From positions 496,001 to 560,000 of the forward strand of contig NZ_JAOQNK010000001.1 of the NCBI RefSeq assembly GCF_025961315.1: a stretch of DNA of 64,000 bases, in the 5' to 3' direction. The DNA is from Sphingobacterium kitahiroshimense. Lineage in GTDB: Bacteria > Bacteroidota > Bacteroidia > Sphingobacteriales > Sphingobacteriaceae. Made by a program: the position numbers and the translations under genes. The notes below the pieces were generated by a model. It saw nothing but the letters and a program-made list of their open reading frames with translations, ran no database searches and was not told the DNA's origin. Shown in pieces: positions 25,547-35,600 of this stretch. Positions within the stretch are counted from its first letter, which is position 1. Every line of letters starts with the position of its first letter.

Positions 25547-26139
25547 TGAATACAAAAGAACGCATTCTTGAAATTTCATTGCAGGTCTTTAATACCAGAG
25601 GTCTTCGTAATACCAGTACCCGACACATCGCCACAGAAATGGGTATCAGTGCAGGGAATTTACATTACCACTTCAAACATACGGAGGATATCATACAAGC
25701 CTTATTTGACCGTCTGATTAAAGAATCAGATGTGCTAATGGCATCTCTTGAAAACTATGTAGAAGGTGTTGACATGGAATTAGTATTTACTATTTTCAAA
25801 GATTTTTATAATCTCCTCACTCGTTATCAGTTTATATTTATAAACTTTGTTGAAATCTCCTTATGGATCCCTTCAATCCGCGAATCATATGCCGCAATAG
25901 TGATTAAACAAAAAAAGGAAACCAAACGTTTCTTTAACTTGATGGTTCAAAAGAAAGTCTTAAGAAATGATATCCCTGAAGAAGTGTGGGATTATCTGAT
26001 CAACAATATTTTTATTGTAGTTGACTTTTGGCCCTCACATAACTTGATTAATGAAAAACTTGAAGGTCTCCAGGCGTATGAATCCTATGTCAGTTCCATC
26101 AAGGCTTTAATGTATCCCTATTTCACACATCCAGAGTAA
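25546..26139 (+). CDS. TetR/AcrR family transcriptional regulator
   Basis: The 197-residue regulator starts at ATG 25546 rather than a TTG six bases upstream. The N-terminal HTH is typical: TKERILEISLQVFNTRGLRNTSTRHIATEMGIS, then GNLHYHFKHTEDII (about residues 2-50). The C-terminal helical domain binds an unknown ligand. The start codon overlaps a perfect 36-bp palindrome, so autorepression is likely. A MenG/UbiE methyltransferase gene follows 45 bp downstream and is probably in the same transcript. Confidence 0.9.
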   Translation: MNTKERILEISLQVFNTRGLRNTSTRHIATEMGISAGNLHYHFKHTEDIIQALFDRLIKESDVLMASLENYVEGVDMELVFTIFKDFYNLLTRYQFIFINFVEISLWIPSIRESYAAIVIKQKKETKRFFNLMVQKKVLRNDIPEEVWDYLINNIFIVVDFWPSHNLINEKLEGLQAYESYVSSIKALMYPYFTHPE

Positions 26140-26184
26140 CTAATAATAATTCAACTTAAATTGGATCGGCATCATTTAAAAAAT

Positions 26185-26916
26185 ATGAACTCGAAAATTA
26201 TACCTTATTTAGACTCGACAGAAGGAAAAAGTAAACAGGTTGAACACATGTTTGATACCATCTCCGAAAAGTATGATCTCCTAAACAATATTATCACCTT
26301 TAGGATGGATAAAAGTTGGCGACGTAAAGTTTTAAAAATAGTTTCAGAATGTCATCCCCGTCACATACTTGGCGTCGCAACCGGGACTGGCGATATGGCA
26401 ATTCTTTTAGGAAAGACGCAAGCTGAAAATATAATCGGCGTTGATATCTCTAAAGGAATGCTTAAGATCGCAAATGAAAAAATTAGTGCCAATAAATTAG
26501 ACGGACGCATTCACACTGAAGTGCAGCATGCTGAATCTCTATCTTTTGCTGATTGTTCATTTGATATAGTCAATATCAGCTACGGTGTAAGGAATTTTGA
26601 AAACCTTGAAAAAGGACTTGGAGAAATGTATAGAGTAATGCAGTCTGACGGAACGATTGTTATTTTAGAAACTTCGGTTCCCTCAAATAAATTAATAAAA
26701 TTTGGATACCTCCTGTATACGCAACACCTCATGCCAAAGATAGCCCGAATCTTTTCCAAAGATAAAAATGCATATGCTTACCTATCCAAATCGGCTATAA
26801 ACTTCCCTTCTGGAGATAAATTCTTGAGCATACTGGAAGAATCCGGCTTTGTTAAAGTAAAAGCCTATCCACAACTTTTTGGTGCAGCTACCATTTATGT
26901 TGGTAAAAAGCAATAA
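26185..26916 (+). CDS. MenG/UbiE-type methyltransferase
   Basis: I choose the ATG at 26185 (MNSKIIPYLDS), giving 243 residues, the usual size. The enzyme is of the demethylmenaquinone methyltransferase family, which methylates C2 of demethylmenaquinone with SAM. Motifs: VEHMFDTISEKYDLLNNII, the SAM loop GVATGTGDMAILLG, NISYGVRNFENLEKGL and the C-terminal PQLFGAATIYVGKK. In Bacteroidota the menG gene is usually not under TetR control, so this may be the housekeeping copy or a second copy; I cannot tell from this window. Confidence 0.85.
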   Translation: MNSKIIPYLDSTEGKSKQVEHMFDTISEKYDLLNNIITFRMDKSWRRKVLKIVSECHPRHILGVATGTGDMAILLGKTQAENIIGVDISKGMLKIANEKISANKLDGRIHTEVQHAESLSFADCSFDIVNISYGVRNFENLEKGLGEMYRVMQSDGTIVILETSVPSNKLIKFGYLLYTQHLMPKIARIFSKDKNAYAYLSKSAINFPSGDKFLSILEESGFVKVKAYPQLFGAATIYVGKKQ

Positions 26917-26924
26917 TAAAAGCT

Positions 26925-26971
26925 GGCTTCCTGCTGAAATGAAGATCAGCAGCACAATTCAACAGGAAGCC
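26925..26971 (+). terminator. Terminator-like hairpin after the methyltransferase gene
   Basis: GGCTTCCTGCTGAA pairs with TTCAACAGGAAGCC with one mismatch across a 19-nt loop. Confidence 0.6.
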
Positions 26972-27018
26972 CACTTATGGGATTATATTTCGCGGTTGGA
27001 ACAAAAACTAATCTTTCA

Positions 27019-28119
27019 TTACGTTTGTTGGTGAAAAGTTACGACAAGAGAACAATCTGTACAAATTTCAACATAAAGTGTTCCTTCTGAACCGTTCATG
27101 ATTTGATCCCAAGAAAGAGCCGCTAGTAATTTCATTTTCTTTTGACAGTCAGGACAATTTTCATATTGCCAATCCTGCACCCATTCTGCGTTCCCTCCTA
27201 TTATTGATACATCATCATTTCCGCATGCGAAATATACAGGTTTTTTTGAAATTGATAGCGCCAGTTTGTTTGTTGTCAATTCTTTAAAATCTGCTGACGA
27301 CAAATAGTTTTCTTCTGTATACGGTTCTACGATCTCAAAAGTGCTCGCTCCATCAATTTGGTAACGAACTTTTGTCTTTTCACACATACTTGCACAATTC
27401 GGACATATTGGAATTTTTACAAGCCCTGGTAATCTAAGAAATGATAGCCGTTCGTCGTTTCCATTTAGGGTTAAAATATCGACCGTTTGACAATTACAGA
27501 TCTGACAATTCTCATTTTTTGACACAGCTACTTTGACTGCATTATCTTCATGTTGTTCACCTTCTAAAAGTGAATAACACGTTTCATAATTAAGTTGAAC
27601 CTTGTTTCCTGCTTGATCAAAAGTCCATCCGCCCAATGCGGCATAAAATGAAGGATCTACATACAGATTCTTACGCCAAGGCAGTGGATTTTTCTCCAGT
27701 TCATAGAAAGTCTTTCTTACTTTTTCACCACCTACCACGGCAAGACAACTTAATATATGGCCTGCATATGCACAATCAGGTGTACAGATTAATGCGATTA
27801 ATTGATCTTGGATTTCATCTGATGCATTTCTATATAAGGTTGGCGGATAAAATATCTTTTTTTGAAATGCTGCGTCAGCAATTTTACTTGTATCAATGTC
27901 CTGATAAGCCAGTAATCCAGAGAAATCTTTATAGACTTCTTCCCATTTGTCAATGGTTTCAATTTTTGCAATAATATTTTCAACCGTTTCAAGAATCTGG
28001 CCTCTGCTCATCGATTCATAATGTTCTCGCAACTTTCTGTTTTTGCAAGAATAGCACAGTCCCTCAAAATATTTTTCTCTGTCACATTCAGGACATGGTA
28101 TAGCTGCTCTCTGTGTCAT
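27019..28119 (-). CDS. Multi-Cys protein with DUF1963-like C-terminus
   Basis: The 366-residue protein opens with two CxxC knuckles (CPECDREKYFEGLCYSCK). The middle, LLAYQDIDTSKIADAAF through GGEKVRKTFYELEKNPLPW, is a helical repeat-like region. Further CxxC pairs (CQICNC, CPNC) follow, and the end (IGGNAEWVQDWQYENCPDC, then GTLYVEICTDCSLVVTFHQ) matches the last part of DUF1963/YwqG-like proteins, which carry the same GG-x-P/A-x-W-V-Q and C-P-x-C pattern. DUF1963 proteins commonly occur as immunity proteins of polymorphic toxins. The function is inferred only. Confidence 0.65.
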   Translation of the reverse strand: MTQRAAIPCPECDREKYFEGLCYSCKNRKLREHYESMSRGQILETVENIIAKIETIDKWEEVYKDFSGLLAYQDIDTSKIADAAFQKKIFYPPTLYRNASDEIQDQLIALICTPDCAYAGHILSCLAVVGGEKVRKTFYELEKNPLPWRKNLYVDPSFYAALGGWTFDQAGNKVQLNYETCYSLLEGEQHEDNAVKVAVSKNENCQICNCQTVDILTLNGNDERLSFLRLPGLVKIPICPNCASMCEKTKVRYQIDGASTFEIVEPYTEENYLSSADFKELTTNKLALSISKKPVYFACGNDDVSIIGGNAEWVQDWQYENCPDCQKKMKLLAALSWDQIMNGSEGTLYVEICTDCSLVVTFHQQT

Positions 28120-28176
28120 TTATTTCAATCTTATTTTTAAAGTGATTAGGAAAAAGCCGGAACTAAATATTGGTTT

Positions 28177-28818
28177 TTACGTTCCCATTTCAACATTATC
28201 CCAGTCATTTTCGCGGTTGAATGCCCATTCCAAAGATTTCCGTCGCTCATAGATCAGCCCTTCATTTAACTTAGCTTGACGGCCATTTAGTCTTTCATCT
28301 ACACAGTACCAATGCAATCTATAATAATAATCCAGCATCGTATATAGCTCTATCTCTGTACGTACTTCTGGCAAACGCTCAAGCTTAATATTCGTTTCAC
28401 CATGTTGTAAATTAGGTAACAGGGAGACCATATGATCACCGACATAGTCCTCTGCTTCTAGACGCTCAATCATACCAGTTGCCCACATTAAAGCCCATAA
28501 ACTCTCTAAATACCAATTCAGGCTATTAATTTCGATATCCGTTAGCTCATCATTGTCTTTTTCTAAGATTTCTTTTTCAGCATCTGAAAGAAATACTAGA
28601 AGATTTTGGTTTTCAAGCCATTCCTTAATAATATAAACTGGAGCCTCAAAAGCAATGTTTATGAGCGCATTCATAACCGACATTCTGCCTTTTATTTCAT
28701 CCAATGTCCGAAAAGAAGATGTCTCTAAAATGGGAAGCCAATCATTAACACGATAACCTTTATCTTTAATTATTTTATCGTTTTCTAATTTTATCTGATG
28801 TTTTTGTTCTTCTGTCAT
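28177..28818 (-). CDS. DUF4272 domain protein
   Basis: This 213-residue protein is a DUF4272 member: RSxxIL-like start (NDWLPILETSSFRTLDEI), helix-rich body, the Trp-rich ESLWALMWATGMIE segment (about residues 107-120) and the closing REN-D-WDNVEMGT with the conserved DWDxVxxxT ending. It has no signal peptide and no membrane helix. DUF4272 proteins are frequently found near polymorphic-toxin and immunity genes; biochemistry is unknown. It lies 57 bp upstream of the DUF1963-like gene and is probably co-transcribed. Confidence 0.85.
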   Translation of the reverse strand: MTEEQKHQIKLENDKIIKDKGYRVNDWLPILETSSFRTLDEIKGRMSVMNALINIAFEAPVYIIKEWLENQNLLVFLSDAEKEILEKDNDELTDIEINSLNWYLESLWALMWATGMIERLEAEDYVGDHMVSLLPNLQHGETNIKLERLPEVRTEIELYTMLDYYYRLHWYCVDERLNGRQAKLNEGLIYERRKSLEWAFNRENDWDNVEMGT

Positions 28819-29025
28819 TTTATATTGTCAATTATAATAGTAAACATAGTTTGATAATGATCTAAGCATGGAAGTCATTTCTCTTCTCAAACGAAAATAC
28901 AGATTAAGATAGTATCTGCAAACACGATAAAGAAGAGAATATGCATTAATTTATGATTGTACTTAACTACATATTGCTTTCATGAGCGCTTATTGGTAGC
29001 TTTATAAAGAAAACAATCATTATCA

Positions 29026-29361
29026 ATGAAGCAGATGCCACTAACAATTGATATACTAAACTACGCTCTAGAACTTTCAATGGACTTTGGTGAAAACTGG
29101 TTGCAACCGATCAATGAAAGATTGTCAACTGTATTTCCGAATTTAAGTGCACAAAAACTGGAAGAGTGTCATTTAATTTGTAAGGCTGTGAATAAAATGG
29201 GAAATCGCTATGTACAAGAAAACCCAGTTCATTCAGGGACAGTGATTACATTTATTGCTTTTGAAGCTTTTGAAAAGTTTATGTTAAATAAGTATCATTG
29301 GGTATCTGCAAAAAATTTAAAACGCCTTTACAGTCAAAGTTGTTATTACGCTTATAAATAA
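29026..29361 (+). CDS. Small hypothetical protein
   Basis: A 111-residue, mainly helical, soluble protein: ILNYALELSMDFGENWLQPINERL, LEECHLICKAVNKMGNRYVQEN and ends KNLKRLYSQSCYYAYK. It recalls a group of small helical Bacteroidota proteins found in accessory regions, but I cannot assign a name. It is divergent from DUF4272 and 264 bp from the EF-Tu-domain gene in the same direction. Confidence 0.55.
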   Translation: MKQMPLTIDILNYALELSMDFGENWLQPINERLSTVFPNLSAQKLEECHLICKAVNKMGNRYVQENPVHSGTVITFIAFEAFEKFMLNKYHWVSAKNLKRLYSQSCYYAYK

Positions 29362-29625
29362 AAACATCATGTAATAATGCAAACACCCTTTACGAATCGA
29401 ATATTAGCATTAATGATGAGACCCCTATTTATTATGATGAGCAGTATGGCTTTACCTCAGTAAATTATCATAGTTAATGATGTTTTCTATTCATTAGGGT
29501 AACATTCTTCTTATTTCGAGTTATTCTATTTGGATAATGTAAAGAAGTTTAGAGAATACTAAATGCTATTATACAAGTTAAAAAGTTTTAAAATAAAAAA
29601 GATAAATAAATTTACAACAGCATTT

Positions 29626-30312
29626 ATGGAAAATAAAACCAAGTTTGAAACTTTTGATCAATTGGTCTTTTTAACCGAATTATATCAAAATGATGATAGC
29701 TTTAATAAAACAGCATCCTTATTGATCAATGCATTAAATGATTGGCCTAATGCTCACTCATTAAAAATATCGGAATTTATACAAGAGTTTGAAAGTTATT
29801 TTGGTAAGCCTATTACAATAGATAAAATCCGAAAGAATGCTATCGGTTCCACATCTCTCGATGCTTGGAGATGTGAAGCTGGAAGTTCATTAATAGAAAT
29901 GATTGAATATGCAGAAGTACTTTATAATCGATCTGATTTTTCTTATATCATCGAACAAATAATCATTTATTACCAAAATAAAATTAAAATGATTGATTTT
30001 GTTGCTGAATTAACTTATAGAACTCTGGAAGAAGGAGGTCGATCAACTCCAGCTTTTTCAAAATATAGACCACAAGTAAAATTTGATTTTGACGACATGC
30101 AAACATCCGGAGAACAGACTTTTATTAATAAGACAGTTGTATATCCTGGGGAGGAAGTTAAAGCTACCCTTAGAATTATTGGACAAGAATATTTCAGTGG
30201 CAGGTTGGAAGAAGGAATGTTTTTTGAATTTCGTGAAGGAAGCAGGATAATTGGTACGGGAAAAATTGTAAAAATAATGAATGATAAATTGAGGAAAACT
30301 ATAAATTTCTGA
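29626..30312 (+). CDS. Unknown domain fused to EF-Tu domain III
   Basis: I choose the ATG at 29626 (MENKTKFETFDQL), giving 228 residues. The N-terminal part (about 1-120) is helical and unrecognised. Residues about 126-220 are a clear copy of EF-Tu domain III without the GTPase: EEGGRSTPAFSKYRPQVKF, TVVYPGEEVKATLRIIGQ, LEEGMFFEFREGSRIIGTGK. These align with the EF-Tu pattern EGGRHTPFFKGYRPQFYF ... MDDGLRFAIREGGRTVGAG. It cannot carry tRNA or hydrolyse GTP. Proteins annotated EF-Tu C-terminal domain-related exist in Bacteroidota with no known role. It lies in a stretch of immunity-like genes, so a decoy or partner for EF-Tu-using toxins is a speculative idea. Confidence 0.75.
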   Translation: MENKTKFETFDQLVFLTELYQNDDSFNKTASLLINALNDWPNAHSLKISEFIQEFESYFGKPITIDKIRKNAIGSTSLDAWRCEAGSSLIEMIEYAEVLYNRSDFSYIIEQIIIYYQNKIKMIDFVAELTYRTLEEGGRSTPAFSKYRPQVKFDFDDMQTSGEQTFINKTVVYPGEEVKATLRIIGQEYFSGRLEEGMFFEFREGSRIIGTGKIVKIMNDKLRKTINF

Positions 30313-30360
30313 TCGATTCAAATAGAGAAATATTGAATAATACGAATTAATAAAATACAA

Positions 30361-30912
30361 TTACCCCCTTAACGGTTCATAGTAAAGGATGATCGCACCG
30401 CTACTAAAGATCTTCGTTTTGATGAGCTTCAATAAAGTTCGATTATGCATTTCCTCAAACAATGACAAGCCCTTACCTGCGATAAGCGGATGCACGCAAA
30501 ACTGGTATTCATCAATCAGATCCCATTTCATCAGTTGATTAATCATACTCCTGCTGCCCAGTAAAATATCTTTCTCAGAACTTTCTTTCAGAACTAAAAC
30601 TTCCTTTTCAATATCCTGAGTTGCTAATCTAGCGGTATCCCAATCCGTATCTTTCAGTTTATTCGAAAAGACTATTTTTGAAATCTGATCTATTGCTATG
30701 GCAAAGTCATTCATCGATTTTTCTTCTGAAGGATCTTTTAAAAACGTCTGCCAATATTTCATAAGCTCAAATGTAATTCTACCATATAGAATGACCTCTG
30801 AATCCTTTAATAAATCCGTATAATGCTGATGAACTTCTTCGTCCGGTTGTATGGCCGTATGATCAAAAACACCATCAAGTGTCATATTGATCGCTGCAAT
30901 TACTTTCTTCAT
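30361..30912 (-). CDS. Dihydrofolate reductase family protein (RibD C-terminal type)
   Basis: I choose the ATG at 30912 (MKKVIAAINMTLDGVFDHT), giving 183 residues, the usual size; the longer reading adds 19 unrelated residues. The family shares the DHFR/RibD_C fold: the conserved MTLDGV near the N-terminus, ILYGRITFELMKYW, and ILLGSRSMINQLMKWDLIDEYQFCVHPL. Such YyaP/YwjB-like proteins probably reduce a pteridine or similar with NADPH; no substrate is known. It is a single gene, downstream of and convergent with the EF-Tu-domain gene. Confidence 0.88.
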   Translation of the reverse strand: MKKVIAAINMTLDGVFDHTAIQPDEEVHQHYTDLLKDSEVILYGRITFELMKYWQTFLKDPSEEKSMNDFAIAIDQISKIVFSNKLKDTDWDTARLATQDIEKEVLVLKESSEKDILLGSRSMINQLMKWDLIDEYQFCVHPLIAGKGLSLFEEMHNRTLLKLIKTKIFSSGAIILYYEPLRG

Positions 30913-31046
30913 TACCGCTCTTATTTTATATGAATGCTCGTTTTCTGAAATACCAATATGAAAATACAAATTTTGAATGGTAAAATCTCACTTTGCCCAT
31001 AAGTAACACAGCTATTTACATAGAATCGTCCAAAATACAGATCTAA

Positions 31047-31082
31047 AAAAGGTGCTCTTCAAGTCAATGAAAAGCACCTTTT
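31047..31082 (-). terminator. Rho-independent terminator of the metal-efflux operon
   Basis: AAAAGGTGCT pairs with AGCACCTTTT; on the minus strand it is followed by TTTTTT. It lies 18 bp after the last gene of the RND operon. Confidence 0.85.
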
Positions 31083-31099
31083 ATCCTTCTTTCTACTTC

Positions 31100-31543
31100 C
31101 TATTGCGAAGCTTTTAGAAACGCATCGTAGTTATCTTTGCTTTCGAAATATGCGACTTCATCCTGATCTCCGATCAACACGATGTAGGCCGTTGCTTTAT
31201 CTACCTTCTTTAAAGTGTGAGGATCGACCGCCATTCTGATCTTGGCATCATTTGGAATACGCTCTTTACACATCTCGCAACAACTGTAATATAGCTTACC
31301 CTCGAACGGAACTTCCAGTTGCTGTTTGCCCATATAGGCATCATTCACCATACAGACCAGATTATTGGGTACCTGATCTCCCTTTTTAGGAGTTGAAGTT
31401 CCTGCAGGAGCTGGAACCTGAACATGCTTTTGAGCCGGTGTACCACTAATCGTGGTCGCTTCTTTCGGTGCTTCATTCGTGCAGGATACCAGTACGATGG
31501 TAGCTATTGCCACCACCGCTATTTTGTTGAATTGTTTTATCAT
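31100..31543 (-). CDS. TRASH/YHS-like lipoprotein of the metal-efflux operon
   Basis: I choose the ATG at 31543, which gives the lipoprotein signal MIKQFNKIAVVAIATIVLVSC. After a Pro/Thr-rich linker, the mature domain shows NLVCMVNDAYMGK and GKLYYSCCEMCKERI, a TRASH/YHS-type metal-binding pattern (C-M-V-N, then CC-x2-C). It is the last gene of the RND operon, 13 bp after the adaptor gene. It likely hands over or senses a soft metal (copper, lead or similar) at the membrane. The metal is inferred from the motif. Confidence 0.82.
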   Translation of the reverse strand: MIKQFNKIAVVAIATIVLVSCTNEAPKEATTISGTPAQKHVQVPAPAGTSTPKKGDQVPNNLVCMVNDAYMGKQQLEVPFEGKLYYSCCEMCKERIPNDAKIRMAVDPHTLKKVDKATAYIVLIGDQDEVAYFESKDNYDAFLKASQ

Positions 31544-31556
31544 GATTTTAAATATT

Positions 31557-32654
31557 TTATTTATTTGGAATTGCTGAAGCATCTTGAATCTCTTCATTGC
31601 CCATTTTAAGGATCACTGTATCTTCTGCCAATTCGCCCAATACTTCAACCATCTCAGGCATCACACGTCCTTTGCTTACCGCAATCTTTCTTGCTTTTCC
31701 ACCTTCAACAGCAATGACATACATCCCCATATTACTTTCTACAATGGCAGATTTTGGGACAAAGAAAGTCGCTTCACTATTTTGTAAAGGAATTTGTGTT
31801 TCGGCTATCATAAAAGGTTTCAAAGCATTATTGGTATTGATAAAATCTGCCTCAACTTTCTCCGATCGCAATTTTAAATCAAGACTACCCGACTTACGGC
31901 TTATCTTAGCAAAATATTTATGTTGCGGTTGCGATCTCACATAAAACTGAATGGTATCCCCCAATTTTATAAAAGGAGTATTTGCTTCTGGTATGGAAAG
32001 ATTCAGGCGCAATTTCTGATTATTCTGAACCACTAACAACGGTGATTTACCCATTGGTCCCACATAAGCACCCAAATCAACACTTCTATCCGTGATGATA
32101 CCACTGAAAGGTGCGCGGATCACTAAATAATCGTCAATATTCCTAATTTCATGATACGCTGATTCTGCGGCGGCCAATTGTGCCTGATCCGATAATTTCC
32201 GGGCAGTGATCTGATCCATTGCGTCGCGCGCGATAGCGCCCGCAGTCTGATTGGCTCTAACCATGCGATCATAAGTGGCCAGCGTTGATACATAAACAGC
32301 TTGCTGGGCCTTAAATTTCGCTTTAGCAGTTGCTACCTGCGACTGGATCTCAGGAGCCTCTAAAGTCATCAAGATCTGTCCTTCAGAAACGCGATCACCG
32401 ATGTCTACACGGATATTTTTAACGTAACTGTTTACTTTAGCAAACAATTCTGTGTTCTGATCAGGTTGCAATTCACCCGCTAGTTTCAGGATAACCAAAG
32501 GATTAATTTTCTTCACAGGAACGGTTTCGAAAGGATTCATCATCATCATACCCCCCATTTCCTTTTTCTGCTCTTCATTATTTTCTTTTTTAGATTCAGC
32601 GCAGCTCGTGAATATAAATGCCGATACAAGTGTTATATAAATTAAGTTTTTCAT
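31557..32654 (-). CDS. RND efflux periplasmic adaptor subunit
   Basis: I choose the ATG at 32654, which gives the lipoprotein signal MKNLIYITLVSAFIFTSC, removing an overlap of 29 bp with the pump gene. The 365-residue protein is a membrane-fusion protein: the barrel-sandwich/lipoyl half VNSYVKNIRVDIGDRVSEGQILMTLEAPE, a coiled-coil hairpin (about 110-165), the second half YLVIRAPFSGIITDRSVDLGAYV, and C-terminal beta domains. A Met-rich stretch (KKEMGGMMMMNPFE, about residues 27-40) sits just after the lipid anchor and may bind copper. Confidence 0.92.
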   Translation of the reverse strand: MKNLIYITLVSAFIFTSCAESKKENNEEQKKEMGGMMMMNPFETVPVKKINPLVILKLAGELQPDQNTELFAKVNSYVKNIRVDIGDRVSEGQILMTLEAPEIQSQVATAKAKFKAQQAVYVSTLATYDRMVRANQTAGAIARDAMDQITARKLSDQAQLAAAESAYHEIRNIDDYLVIRAPFSGIITDRSVDLGAYVGPMGKSPLLVVQNNQKLRLNLSIPEANTPFIKLGDTIQFYVRSQPQHKYFAKISRKSGSLDLKLRSEKVEADFINTNNALKPFMIAETQIPLQNSEATFFVPKSAIVESNMGMYVIAVEGGKARKIAVSKGRVMPEMVEVLGELAEDTVILKMGNEEIQDASAIPNK

Positions 32655-32667
32655 TTTTTTCTGTTTT

Positions 32668-35600
32668 CTAATTGTTAAAATGTACACTGTTTTCATCTTC
32701 AGGATCTAGAGAAGGTGATTGAACTTTAGTTTTACCCAATACCCAAGCAAATACCAAGGGTAAAATGATGAGTACGGAAAAAGTAGAAGCTACCAGTCCA
32801 CCAATAATCGCTCTACCTAAGGGTGACACTTGATCTCCACCTTCTCCAAATCCAATTGCCATCGGCAACATACCGGCTGTCATCGCCAAAGTGGTCATAA
32901 TGATCGGACGGATACGCAGTCCCGTTGCTGTAATAGCAGACAGCATGGCATTTTTATTTTCTAACCGCAATGTCTCCGCATTACTGATCAATAGTACAGC
33001 GTTGGCAATTGAAACACCTACTGCCATAATAATCCCCATATAAGATTGCATATTGATAGTTGATCCGGTCAATTTCAGTAAAACCAAAGAACCAAATACC
33101 ACGAAAGGGACTGTGGTTAAAATGGTCAGTGAAACCTTGAAGGATTGAAAATTAGCTGTCAGCATCAAAAAGATAACCACGATTGCAATCAGTAATCCGC
33201 TCGCTAGGCTATTCATGGTATCGTCTAAAACTGGAGCCATACCCGCTACTTGTATATTCACACCTTTTGGCAGTTCACCTAAAGAATCAATTGCTGCCTG
33301 TACATCTTTTTTAGCTCGGCCAAGATCAGTCTGATGTACATTGGCTGTTACAGTTGTGTAACCCATTGTTCCCAAATTATAACTTTCGCCCAATGTTTTA
33401 ACAGGTGTTATGGTTGCTACATCGCCTAATACAGGTCTGTCCGCATTTTTAGATAACGGAATGTTCGCCAGTTCATCTTGGCTGTTTAAAATATTTTGAG
33501 GCATTTGTACCTGCACGTCATAAGCAATCCCCATCATACCGCCTACCCACATATTTTTACTTGTATAACGTGAAGAAGCAGTACTGGCGACCAAAGACTT
33601 CGAAATATCCTGCGCATCTAAGCCTAACTGTGCGGCTCTATTTCTGTCAATATTAATTTCCAGAGCTGGGTAATTCATGGATTGTGGTATTTTGACATCA
33701 CGTAAGTAATCCAATTCTTTAAGCTTCACCATCAATTTATTGGCAGACATCGCATTCATCTTCTTCATCATACCCGAAATACGGATCTCAATAGCGGTAT
33801 TCGCACCTTGACTTAATATTTTTTCGGTTAATTCGATCGGTTCGAAAGAAAGCTTAAGTTCTGGCATCGTTTTTTTGAGATGCGCTCTTATTTCATCTTT
33901 TAAGACATCCGAATTCCCTTTAAAATCTTTTAGCGCTACCTGAAGTAATGCTTCATGTGGACCCGCATTATAAAGATAAATGGGACTTACCGCAAATGAG
34001 GATGGATGTAAGCCGACGTAGGCAGAGGAAATCGCAATTTTATCTTTCCCGATCAAAGTACCCAATTGATGCAATACGGCCTTTACCTTTTCTTCCGTTT
34101 TTTCAATTCGCGTTCCTTCAGGCGCAGTTATCCGCACCTGGAATTGGCTCGAATTGACGTTCGGAAGAACATCTTTTCCTGTAAACTGATACATAACAGC
34201 AACAAGGGCTAGGATCAGCACCAAACTGATGGAGACAATGATCTTCTTACTCGCCATTAATCGTTCCAACAGATTCGAGTAGCGAACTTTAAATCTATCG
34301 AAAGCTGTTTCTTTATGCACTTCACCCGCTACATGATTGTTTTTCATCATCCAATTGGCCATGATCGGCACAAAAGTCTGAGACATCAGGTAAGAAGTGA
34401 TCATAGAAAATCCAATTGAAAGAGCCAGTGGCATAAACAGTGATCCCGGTATCCCCGTCATCACCAGTGCAGGTGCAAATACGGCGAGAATACAAAGTAA
34501 GATCAATAATTTAGGGAAAGCGATCTCCATACAGGCATCCCAGATGGCCCTTGCTTTTGTTTTTCCCATTGCAAAGTGCTGATGGATATTTTCGATCGTG
34601 ACCGTACTTTCATCCACCAGAATACCGATGGCTAGCGCTAATCCCGACAAACTCATGATGTTGATGGTTTGTCCAAATAATTTAAGAAAAAGCACACCTG
34701 AAATAATGGAAATCGGAATTGTTAAAATCACGATAATTGCGGCACGCATATCTCTTAAAAATAGGATCACCATTAAACCCGTTAGCAATGCTCCCAGGAC
34801 CCCTTCTACAATCAGACTTTTTACAGCATTGATCACATAGACTGACTGATCAAATTCATAAGAAATCTTCACATCATCAGGGAGGTTTTTTTGAATATTA
34901 GGAATGACCTTTTTAAGGTTCTGTACGACATCATAAGTTGACGCTTTTCCTGATTTGGCTACATTGATATATACCGAACGCTTGCCATCAATCAAGGCAT
35001 AGCCAGCTGTAATATCTGCACCATCTTTAACAGTTGCAACATCTCTTAAATATACATTATCAACCTGTCCTTTGAATAATGGAATATCGCCAAACTCTTC
35101 GACCGTCTTTAAGGTATTGTTGGTCGGTGTCAAGTAGTTGATATCGTCTATATACACGTTTCCTGAAGGTGATGTGATGTTCTGACGACTGATGATTTCC
35201 ACAATCTGCTCTGGCGAAAGCTGGTGTACACGGAGTTTATTGGGATCAATATTAATTTCAATTGTCCGTGGACTTCCGCCAAATGGTGGCGCTGTTGTTA
35301 ACCCCGGAATGGCAATCAAGAAAGGCCGTGCTGTAAAATTGGCAATATCCTGCAGCTGATTATTCGTTTTGGTTTCACTGCGGAAAACCAATTGACCTAC
35401 CGGTTGTGATGAAGCATCAAACCGAATGATAAAAGGTGGCGGAGCACCATGCGGTAAGAATACCTGCGAGCGATTGGAGAGGGCTGTCAGCTGCGCAATA
35501 GCCTCTCCCATCTCAGTACCCTCATAAAAATTGACTTTCATCAATGTCAATCCCTGTGTATTTTTCGTCTCAATACTTTTTATTCCATTCGTAAAAAGCA

